From assembly GCA_964036195.1 (NCBI GenBank), contig OZ038454.1, positions 19,392,315-19,456,314 on the forward strand: a stretch of DNA of 64,000 nt, in the 5' to 3' direction. Of this stretch, positions 29,001-36,467 are shown in pieces; the stretch's first letter is position 1; every line of letters starts with the position of its first letter. Both the position numbers and the translations under genes were made by a program. The stretch comes from Sphaerolaimus hirsutus (taxonomy: Eukaryota > Nematoda > Chromadorea > Monhysterida > Sphaerolaimidae). The notes below the pieces were generated by a model. That model did no database searches, was not told the DNA's origin, and worked only from the letters and a program-made list of their open reading frames with translations.

Positions 29001-30485
29001 TCGAACAATTACATCTGTTGTAAACCCTGATGAGATCCTCTCCTTGAAAAACTCCCAGTAAAAAGATTTTCTCCGGGACTGATTTTGTGGATTTGCGGTA
29101 AATACGTTTAGGTAACTTATCCATGCTTTACACCGAAACCTACAACGAAACTGTGATTTTTGAGATGTAAAAGACCGTATCGGTCGGGTGTAGATATCGT
29201 TATCACAGCGACTCAGCCACCGGCGACACTCTTCTAGGGATAACGCGGATGAAATGGCAGGTGCTTCAACTGGGGCTTCATCAGTTTAACGTTTTGAAAT
29301 GTTGGGTGATGAGTTAATTGTGGTGCTGTGTGGATTGGATTCCAAGGCCGCGTATGCCGCTGATCGAGTTCCGTGCTTTGCTGGTTCCATCAAAGTGCAT
29401 CTGACAAGTTCAACTTCAAGTAAATACGTTCACGTTTCCTCTGAAAACGTTAATGTAGGTACTCGCTTTTACGTATACTTTTTGAAAGTATTCGAGTACA
29501 GCAAACGTATTTCAGATGTCTTTTATGTCAATTTTTGAAGGGAAAGAAGGAAGAGAATATGTTTAAAATAGTCGAAAGTGGATATAAAAGCGAAAATGGA
29601 TTTGTGCGAAAAAGGGGGTGATATATCTAAAAAAATACTCACGTTTACGTTTTCCAGGGGAAGAAGTACCTTTACTCACTTTTATTCGTGAGTAAAAGTA
29701 AAAAAGTTATATTACGTTTTCTGTACTCAGAGGTTGAGTAAAAATAAATATTTTACGTTTAGGTATAGGTACTTTGAAAAAGTGCGGTACTTTTAACAAC
29801 TCTGCTTCTAAGCTTCCAGAAATTCGTCTCTTTTATGCACTGTTAAACGTGCTAAGTAGCGGGGGAATTAGCGTATATCCTCGAATAAGACCATCCTCCC
29901 CCTGGAATATCTCCCCCTCAAAGACTCTGACGAAAAAAAACTCCCTCTCTTGAATAACTCCCCGCTCTGAGTGAAAAATTTGCTACAATGTTTTTAAAAA
30001 TGATCTAATGAAATACAAAAGAATGTTAACGTATGGCAGCGACAACAGATGCATAACGTGTACGCTGTTGAACTGTTAAATAGCTGGATTACATAAGTTG
30101 ACAGAATGCATTCATACAACGAATTCAGTCCAACTTTTCTGAGGAAAAAATAACTCCCCCCTTGAAAAAATCCCCCTCAAAAACTGTGACGAAAAACTAA
30201 CTCCCCTGGGGTCTTATTGGACGATATACGGTATTTGAAAATTCGAAAACGAAAACGAAGACGAAAATTCACTACTCAGTCATCACTTTTTCATTCATTC
30301 ACGCAGAATTGGAACAGGAGTTTAGCGGGCGGTATACTAATAACGATCTGGCCTACAAGGATATCAATGATGTCATAACAACAAAAGGTTATCCGTTGAC
30401 TCCGCCCCCTGTGATTCATCCGTGGCAACCGGGACAACAAGGCGGCGGGGATTCTGGTAGAAAGTCTGTTTTTGTTGCTGTTTAG
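23063..30485 (+). CDS. Two-Ig-domain single-pass membrane protein, seven exons
   Basis: A cell-surface protein of the immunoglobulin superfamily; the orthologue is not recognised. Exons: 23063-23105, 23608-23733, 24070-24225, 24642-24835, 26477-26651, 27039-27293, 30307-30485, all GT-AG and in frame, giving 375 residues. Exon 1 encodes a short signal peptide (MSRIAMVVFWLLPR). Ig1 has C33, W49 and YHC at 115-117; Ig2 (I-set-like) has C158, W171 and the DSAGRYHC motif ending at C207. The phase-1 borders are typical of Ig exons. A transmembrane segment runs from about W258 (WLPIVLWFACGIAVG) and is followed by a Cys-rich juxtamembrane stretch and a Pro/Gln-rich cytoplasmic tail. The C-terminus FVAV could be a hydrophobic PDZ ligand. 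The end is set at TAG 30483-30485; GTAG just upstream at 30457 could be a donor to an unseen exon. Confidence 0.8.
23805..23999. repeat. Fold-back MITE related to the CACTAGTTGACA family in Ig-gene intron 2
   Basis: GCGCACTAGTTGACATC at the left is mirrored by GATGTCAACTAGTGTGTGGGC at the right. It has the same outer arms as 21719-21948 but a different centre. Confidence 0.65.
24933..25092. mobile_element. Short hAT-like element (CAGGGGTAAGG / ATAGATAGATAG family)
   Basis: The perfect 8-bp duplication TTACACGG lies at 24925-24932 and 25093-25100. It is a 160-bp deletion derivative of the family whose long copy is at 30512-31492. It lies in the Ig-gene intron after exon 4. Confidence 0.85.
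25448..25868. mobile_element. hAT-like element, CAGGGACGTATCCAGG subfamily
   Basis: The perfect 8-bp duplication ATTCAATG lies at 25440-25447 and 25869-25876. GCGCGCTTGCGCGC is at 25735-25748. It lies in the same Ig-gene intron as 24933-25092. Confidence 0.93.
26725..26970. mobile_element. Hairpin MITE (TACCGTATTTGCTTGAATAA family) in the Ig-gene intron
   Basis: It starts TACCGTATTTGCTTGAATAA. The internal GAATTATTCAAG blocks and the final GAATTATTCAAGGGGGACTA are inverted, but the outermost right end is lost. Confidence 0.6.
28310..28835. repeat. Element with arrays of CATGTAGACC / GCTAGTCATGTA
   Basis: The left 120 bp repeat ACATGTAGACCCGCTATTCA-like units, and the right 110 bp carry the complementary ACATGACTAGCG units, flanking a unique centre. 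It has the same layout as the motif-array hAT elements, but I could not read a target duplication. Confidence 0.6.
29414..29806. mobile_element. hAT-like relative with TACGTTTAC arrays
   Basis: The right end reads GGTACTTTTAACAACTCTG, the complement of the CAGAGTTGTTAAAAGTACC end of this family. The interior holds TACGTTCACGTTTCC and its inverted counterparts. The left end is degraded and no duplication was found. Confidence 0.6.
29871..30231. mobile_element. Hairpin MITE (TATATCCTCGAATAAGACC family)
   Basis: TATATCCTCGAATAAGACC at the left is mirrored at the right by GGGGTCTTATTGGACGATATACGGTA. The inner blocks AACTCCCC / GGGGAGTT are as in 5018-5345. It stops 76 bp before the last Ig-gene exon. 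Confidence 0.7.
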
Positions 30486-30511
30486 ATTTTTTTCTGTTAT
30501 GACGACAATAT

Positions 30512-31492
30512 CAGGGGTCTCGAATGGGGGCGGGGGCAGGGGTCCTCTAGGGGGGGGGGCTGCCCCCCCCCCAAATCGGCCAGCTATCTATATATCCCGG
30601 AGACCGCTCGGCTATCTATCTATCCCGAGGCAAAATTTTTGGCTACTACCCCCAAAGACCCCCAAATCGCTCAGCTATCTATCTATCTGGAGTGGTTTTT
30701 GAGAAATTTTGCCCCAGTTTTCGCTCAAAATCACTAATTTTCGCACCTTTTTATAGGCACCGTTTTATCCGGTTGTATACATGGTTATATACCTATTTTT
30801 GGCCATTTTAAACCTACCTTTGGCTACTTTTAAGTGATTATTAGCGATTTTTCCCCCTTTCTGCCTTCTTAACCTTGAAAAAGCCTATATATTGTGCCCC
30901 CGCCAGCCCCCCCCAAGCCCCCCCCAGCCCCCCCCCCAGAAAAATTTTCAGCTATCTATCCCTCCGGAGGAGCGATTTGCTATCTATCCAGCCCCCGCGA
31001 AGGCCAAAATATTGTAGACCCTGTGGGGGGGCGCCCAGCTATCTATCTATCCCGGAGGCCGCTCAGCTATCTATCTATCCCGGATGCAAAATTTTGGGCT
31101 ACCCCCTAAACCCCCCCCCAAATCGCCCAGCTATCTACCTATCTGGAGCGATTTTTGAGAAACTATTCCCCAATTTTCGCCAAAATCGCTATTTTTCTTA
31201 CTTTTTTATAGATTTTCACTTCCAAAATCATAGTTCTTGTTCCTATTGGCCTATTTTCAGCTATTTTTAGTACTAAATGCTCTTGTATACCATTTTTGAG
31301 CTATTTTACACCTACTTTTAGCGATTTTTCGCCCTTTTCGTCCTTCTATGCCCCGAAAAAGTCTATATATCGCACCACCACCCCCCCCCCCCCCCCAACC
31401 CCCGCAGAAAAATTTTCAGCTATCTATCCCTTCGGAGGAGCGATTTGCTATCTATCCAACCACTCAGAGGGTCGAAATTCAAGATACCCCTG
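30512..31492. mobile_element. hAT-like element with CTATCTATC arrays (CAGGGGTCTCGAATGGG)
   Basis: The perfect 8-bp duplication GACAATAT lies at 30504-30511 and 31493-31500. The interior alternates CAGCTATCTATCTATC, C-runs of 8-14 bases and TTTTTAGCGATTTTTC words in both halves. Its insertion point is 26 bp after the stop codon of the Ig gene, so it probably lies in the 3' UTR. Confidence 0.88.
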
Positions 31493-31588
31493 GACAATAT
31501 GCTTGCAAATGTCTGGCGGTTTGCAAAAACGTTTAAAAAGTCTTAAATTGAATTTGATGCTATTGTCATAAGTCTGCACTAATACCGG

Positions 31589-31793
31589 CCCTCACACTAG
31601 TTGACACTTGTGTGTCAACTGGTCTGTGTCAACTTACATTTTGGCTTCATCTCCAAATGCACATGCGCCAATGTTGAAAAATATATTACGGCAAGTGCAT
31701 TGGAATATCGCTATCTGCGACACGTGAAGCCGAAATCTTGAGTGGACATAAACCAGTTGACACACATGTGTGAACTAGTGTGTGGGCCGCCAA
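31589..31793. repeat. Fold-back MITE (CACACTAGTTGACAC family), copy 2
   Basis: GGCCCTCACACTAGTTGACAC at the left and GTGTGTGGGCCGCC at the right. The inner arms match 21719-21948. Confidence 0.75.
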
Positions 31794-31845
31794 TGGTTGG
31801 ATTGCGAGACATGACTGGCTGTCTGCGTTGATTAGTAATAGCAAA

Positions 31846-31908
31846 AGCGCCACGGTTTTGGCGCCAAGCGCCAAAAGCGCCATGGCGCTTTTCCATCACT
31901 AGTATTGA
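31846..31908. mobile_element. Very short GCGCCATGGCGC element
   Basis: TAGTAATAGCAAAAGCGCC at the left and GGCGCTTTTCCATCACTA at the right resemble the ends of 45137-45326. The flanks GCGTTGAT and GTATTGAC match at five of eight positions, consistent with an aged duplication. Confidence 0.5.
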
Positions 31909-33136
31909 CTTATTTAAGAGGGGGTAGACCGCTTAGGTATCTGTGATATTTACTTAGTACACATCTCCCATTAGTGGAAAACCCAGTATTTTTTCAACGA
32001 CTTGTCACCCCCCCAAAAATTGAAACGGTAATAGAAACGTAAATACAGTTTCAGACAATGTCAGCGTGCAACGCAATTTCCATTTATTTCAGACGGAAGC
32101 CTCGCGACTGATTAACTGATGCAAAAGTGACCGTTGATCGAGTTGTTCGCACCGTGTGGATGTCTCTCTCTACATTTCACCTGTTATATGCAGAGTTGGT
32201 TATGCGTAGTTACTTTTACTCAAAAAGTACGCATACTCGAGTACCAAGTAAATACGCATACACATACTTTGAAAAAGTATCTGTACTCGTATCTAAAAAA
32301 GTATTTTTGCCATTCGGGACCCCTGCTTTTCATAAATAAAACTTATTAATAGAAAGAAAACACCTTTTTGTTGTTCAGGGTAAACATTCATAATGCTCCT
32401 TTCTACATCTACATTAAAGTTGATTTTTCTCACTGTTACGCTTTACTGGAAAAAAAGTATTTAAACTCTCATTTACTTGTGAGTAAAAGTAAAAAAATTA
32501 CTTTACGCTTTCTGTACTTGGTGGCGAGTAAAAACAAAATACTTACTCATGCTTACTTAGAAAAAAGTTTGGTACTTTTCACAACTCTGGTTCTATGTGG
32601 ATATAATATTTTTTAATTGAGCTGACACTCAGTTAACAATGCCCGGAGAGTCATCAATTTTACTCTTGAACCTGTCACTGACAGCTCATCGGGCTTACTT
32701 TGTGCGTTGTCGTTACATTTCACTTGTTATTTTCTCAGTTGTGGCATGTTGTAGTTACCGCTGTCAAGCTGTCGCAAGTGTATCCCGAGAGATGGTCTGC
32801 TCTCATGTATTTTGTGCAACTCAGCTAACTTTGTTCGTTGCCGCGTTTTATGATTTCAATATTTTCAACTATTTCTGTATCAAACGCGAGCAACTATTCT
32901 TTTCGTAGTGCTTAGAATTTTCGCTCATATATTTTATTGATAGAAAATAAAACATTGCAATTTCATGATTTGTGATTTTTTCTCGAACAGTGACGTTTCA
33001 GTTGGCTGACGAGCAAATTTTGATGTACCTAGTTCTGCCTGCTTCTTCATTTTAGAGATCAACTCGACGTTCGAAATTCAATTCGAAATTAACTAAAATA
33101 ATACTAAACTTGGCGCCTAAATTATTTCAAAAAATA
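31909..33136. other. Ig-gene to 7TM-gene intergenic region
   Basis: Apart from the hAT element at 32191-32589 I see no recognisable repeat. The open frame at 32639-32908 is Leu/Cys/Phe-rich but has no family feature and is not called as a gene. The 5' part of the receptor gene presumably starts in 32900-33136. Confidence 0.35.
32191..32589. mobile_element. hAT-like element with AGTAAAAGTA arrays
   Basis: The ends are CAGAGTTGGTTATGCGTAG and the complement of CAGAGTTGTGAAAAGTACC. The flanks are GTTATATG (32183-32190) and GTTCTATG (32590-32597), an 8-bp duplication with one change. The interior repeats TACTCAAAAAGTACGCATAC and inverted forms. Confidence 0.82.
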
Positions 33137-34993
33137 ATGACCGACCCTGAAATCTGCATTGGAATTCTCGAAAAGCGGGACAATTGGAACCCGGGAAATT
33201 CCTACTATCTAAACTACCTGCTGTTTGTGCCCATTGGCGGCTTGCTAAGTTTCATCGGCAATATATTCTGCCTAATCGTTTTGTACCCACTGGCAAAATC
33301 GAATCGACCAGGGCTGTGGATGCAAAGTGTGATCTTCATTTTTGACATAATAATCGCAATTTCGTTTTTCTTTTTCGGTCTCACTGAAACTTTCATGGGG
33401 CTGGACGCGAACAAGGGCTCTGCTTTTTTTCACAGCAGCCCCATATTCGTCATTTGGGCTGTATTCATTGTGAGGTTTCTTCTAACCATGTGCCAGTTCC
33501 AGACCGTGTGAAATGCCCTGTAAAATGTAAAATGCCATGCAAGGTGTCAAAATAATGTAAAATACCCTGCAAAATGGCAACCAAGTTGCCATTTTGCAGG
33601 GCATTTTACATGACTTTTGAAACTTTGCATGCCATTTGACATTTTACAGGGCATTTTACAGGGTCTGGGACTGCCCCCATGACTTACGCCTATCTTCTGC
33701 TGGTCCTGTGCGCCGGCTTTCACAAAATCATGGCCGTGCGTTGGCCGTTCATGTTTCGCGGCTTGGAACACAACTTATTCGCTCTGTACTGCGTGGTCGG
33801 CTCGCTGTGCGTGGCCATGCTGCTCTACATGCCGGAATATGTTCTGCCCAAAGTGGTGCACTGCGGCGGCGAGTACTTCATAGACTGGAGCGGGCGACAG
33901 AACCAACACTGGGTGCTGGCGGACTTGGCGGTGACGGCCAGGTGCCAGTCCCGGACCCTGTGAAATGCCCTGTAAAATGACATATCGAGCAAAGTGTCAA
34001 AAGTCATGTAAAATGCCCGGAAAAATGGGAAATGTGGCATGCCATTTTACTGGGCGTTTTACATGACTTTCGTCACTTTGCATGAGACTTGACATTGAAC
34101 AGGGCATTTCACAGGGTTTGGGACTGCCCCCAGGGAGGTGCTGCGCATGATCGCCTCCGTGTCGCTGCTGGTCATCTTCGTGGCCATATCGTACGTGCAG
34201 CGGCAGCAGCTGGGCGCCGCATCAGCGGTGGCTAATAGTGGCCAAATCCTCAGCCAGGCCACCACCAGGTGCCAATCCCAGACCCTGTAAAGCGTAAAGT
34301 AAAGTGTCAAATGTGACGTATAAAGTGTCAATTGTCATGACAAATGTAACGTAAAGTGTCAATTATCATGCAAATTTCAGTAATAAATGCCTTTTTGTCC
34401 CGATTGACATTTTAAATTACATTTGAGACATCACTTTAGACTTTACAGGGTCGGGGACTGCCCCCAGCAAACTGCTGCTCACGCAGGCCGGCACCATGGT
34501 CGTGGGCACCGGCGCTGTTGCAACCTGGTACATGCTACTACACGTTTTTGAACTGAATCTGTTTGAGAGCTGGGTGGACACTACGTGGTGCCAGTTCCGT
34601 AAGTGGAGAAGTGAGAAGTAAAATGGTAAAAGCGATGTAAAATGGCAAAAGCGACGTAAAATGGAAAAAGCGAAGTCAAATGGCAAGTAAATTGGTAAAA
34701 GCAAAGTAATAAAAGTAATAATTTCTCGTTGCTTTTGCCATTTTATGTCTCAATTTACATTCGCTTCTGCCATCTCACTACGCTTTTGCCATTTTACTTA
34801 TCACTCCTCCGCTTGCGGAACTGGCCCCTGGTTCCTGTCCTACGTTCTCAACGTGCTGTTTTACGTGTCGCTGTGCTCGGATCTGCGCTGGCGCGTGCTG
34901 GGCTTTTTGGGTGTACAGAAGTCGTCCGTGACCAGCACCGTGTCCGTGATTCACGACGTGAAGGGAGTTCAACCGGTCATTGAGGCGCCGTGA
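33137..34993 (+). CDS. Seven-transmembrane receptor (class A-like GPCR) split by four introners
   Basis: Five exons (33137-33489, 33681-33941, 34134-34268, 34468-34587, 34831-34993) join in one frame to 343 residues. Seven hydrophobic segments are visible. TM1 carries the class A Gly-Asn pair (IGN, 40-42), TM3 runs into HKIMAVRWPF where DRY would be, and ECL2 has HCGGEYF. TM5-TM6 are linked by a Gln/Ala-rich loop, and TM7 ends NVLFYVSLCSDLRWR, an NPxxY-region variant followed by the helix-8 Arg. The tail is short (IEAP end). The ligand cannot be inferred. Every intron is an introner in phase 2; two are GT-AG, one must be read as GT-AT and one as GT-TG. Without the insertions the coding region is intronless. 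The ATG at 33137 is the first in frame. Confidence 0.85.
33490..33680 (+). mobile_element. Introner intron 1 of the receptor (family 1), GT-AT
   Basis: It begins GTGCCAGTTCCAGACCGTGT and ends ACAGGGTCTGGGACTGCCCC then CAT. The exon before ends AT and the intron ends AT, a 2-bp duplication. Frame continuity (ACC AT|G ACT TAC) requires this boundary within a 3-bp ambiguity, and no shift within that ambiguity gives a terminal AG. The core repeats CCCTGTAAAATG and its complement. Confidence 0.88.
33942..34133 (+). mobile_element. Introner intron 2 of the receptor (family 1), GT-AG
   Basis: It begins GTGCCAGTCCCGGACCCTGT and ends CAGGGTTTGGGACTGCCCC then CAG. The AG|...AG| duplication makes canonical ends; exons join as GCC AG|G GAG. 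192 bp. Confidence 0.9.
34269..34467 (+). mobile_element. Introner intron 3 of the receptor (family 1), GT-AG
   Basis: It begins GTGCCAATCCCAGACCCTGT and ends ACAGGGTCGGGGACTGCCCC then CAG. AG duplication; exons join as ACC AG|C AAA. The centre carries AAGTGTCAATTGTCATGA-type words. Confidence 0.9.
34588..34830 (+). mobile_element. Introner intron 4 of the receptor (family 2), GT-TG
   Basis: It begins GTGCCAGTTCCGTAAGTGGA and ends CCGCTTGCGGAACTGGCCCC then TG. The flanking TG is duplicated. Exons join as ACG TG|G TTC. The core is AAAATGGCAAAAGCG / CGCTTTTGCCATTTTA arrays, different from family 1. No alternative boundary preserving the frame ends in AG. 243 bp. Confidence 0.88.
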
Positions 34994-36233
34994 TGACATT
35001 TTGTGTCGTTGATCAAATATTTATATTTTTTAACTGTCAATTTCCTGGCGTTTTTAAGTAGATATTCTAATGCTTATTTTTGAAGTCATTTTTGTTGTGT
35101 CTCTTAGCAACTATTTTGGGCATTCAATGTTATTTCGCAGGAGTGCACTTGGCGAAAGAGCACGCTACGGCAACGGCAGGCGCACTACAGTAAATACTAA
35201 TATGTTTCACAATAAGTGCATACCTAATTGAGCTGAAACACCTATGCATTGGACTTTGCTTATCTGCGCCCTATACCAAACCGGTTTTGTGCCCGTTCGC
35301 TGTTACCTCAGTGCACCCTTGGTGCAGTGGGATCTCACGGCATGCAGTTACCCTACAATAGTGTAAATACCTATGAATTTATGTAATGTTCGTATATGAC
35401 TACCGCATGATTCTAGTGAAGGAAATTACGTGTGCTTTCCTTCCCCGGGCCATTTTCACAGATTTACCATTCAGAGGGCCGCTCTCAAAAATGCGTCATG
35501 TGGGTACCTATCTTATAAAGGTTCTAGCTGACCCTGTACACACTAGTTGACAAATGAAAACTCCAAACGTTATAAATCTGCTTTCACCACATCTGGGTAC
35601 CAGAATGCGAAATCTGTCAACTACTGTTGACGAAGAACAAAAATTAGTCATAGAACACATTCAAGTTTGCCACAATGGCGGCCCGTACACTAGTTGACAC
35701 ATGTGTCTCAACTGGTCTGTGTCAACTCAGATTTCGGCTTCACATGTCGCAGAGCGATCTCGAAATGCACATGCGGCAATGCTAAAAATAAATATAACGG
35801 AAAGTGCATTGGAAGATCGCCGTGCGAGTCGTGAAGCCGAAATCTGAGTTGACACAGACATTTGAAAGACGTGTGTCAACTAGTGTGTGGGTCGCCAATT
35901 AATTATTTTTAACCTGCATCATCGGGAGTTAACGAACTTCTCATTCCAGTAAACCCAAATGCGTTCAAATCTGATTTGAGTTTTCCAAAAAATTTGAAAT
36001 TTCGTCAGAAAACTAGTGCGTGCAGGGCCAATGTGTTCAAAACAAATACATATAGGTAGCAGGTTGTCAATGTCGTCAACTAAAAGAGTGTGCGTAGGCA
36101 CTATGTATCTTTGTGTGCACCTATTTATTACTTAAACCAATATTTTCATCTGTTATACATATATTTACTTATGTGTTAGAAATGTATTGCCAAATTTCAT
36201 ATTCGATACACATTACATTACACGACCTGGGGA
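34994..36233. other. Region between the receptor and the four-TM gene (convergent 3' ends)
   Basis: 35540-35660 is a partial CACTAGTTGACA repeat, 35676-35896 a complete copy, and 35920-36040 a TAGTTTTCT fold-back fragment. 34994-35539 has no recognisable feature. Confidence 0.4.
35676..35896. repeat. Fold-back MITE (CACACTAGTTGACAC family), copy 3
   Basis: GGCGGCCCGTACACTAGTTGA at the left and TCAACTAGTGTGTGGGTCGCC at the right. The inner arms carry TTTCGGCTTCACATGTCGCA and its complement. Confidence 0.78.
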
Positions 36234-36439
36234 CACGGACAGTTCCGCAAATTGAGAAGTGAGAAGTAAAATGGCAAATGCGACGTGGAATGGCAAAAGC
36301 GAAGTGAATTGAGAAGTAAAACGGCAAAAGTGAAGAGAAATTATTTTTATTTTTTAACTTCTCTTTTGACCAATTTACTTACCATTTCACTTCACTTTTG
36401 CCATTTTACTTCTCACTTCTCAATTTGCGGAACTGGCAC
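36234..36439 (-). mobile_element. Introner (family 2) just past the stop codon of the four-TM gene
   Basis: On the minus strand it begins GTGCCAGTTCCGCAAATTGA and ends AATTTGCGGAACTGTCCG then TG. TG also precedes it. It starts 28 bp after the TGA at 36470-36468, so if transcribed it would be a 3'-UTR intron with GT-TG ends. Confidence 0.7.
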
Positions 36440-36467
36440 CAGTAAACGAGAATGTAAATAATCCAGT

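Larger units (their letters stand above)
27294..30306. other. Last intron of the Ig gene: mostly repeats
   Basis: 28310-28835 is the CATGTAAACC/CATGTAGACC array element, 29414-29806 an AGTAAAA-array hAT relative, and 29871-30231 a hairpin MITE. 27294-28309 and 28836-29413 show no exon or recognisable repeat; the latter contains A/T-rich unique sequence only. Confidence 0.5.

Noticed and set aside
31348..31571. Frame containing DTPGQYACKC, which looks like an Ig-domain end
   Set aside because: The DTP part is transposon sequence (CGAAATTCAAGATACCCCTG) and the GQYACKC part is the duplicated target plus flank; chance resemblance.
32639..32908. 89-residue open frame before the receptor gene
   Set aside because: No homology, no splice context, and it lies in unstructured intergenic sequence; could be chance.
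34059..34331. Minus-strand frames across the receptor (also 33825-34040, 34417-34704)
   Set aside because: They overlap introners and receptor exons in antisense; their protein content is repeated introner words.
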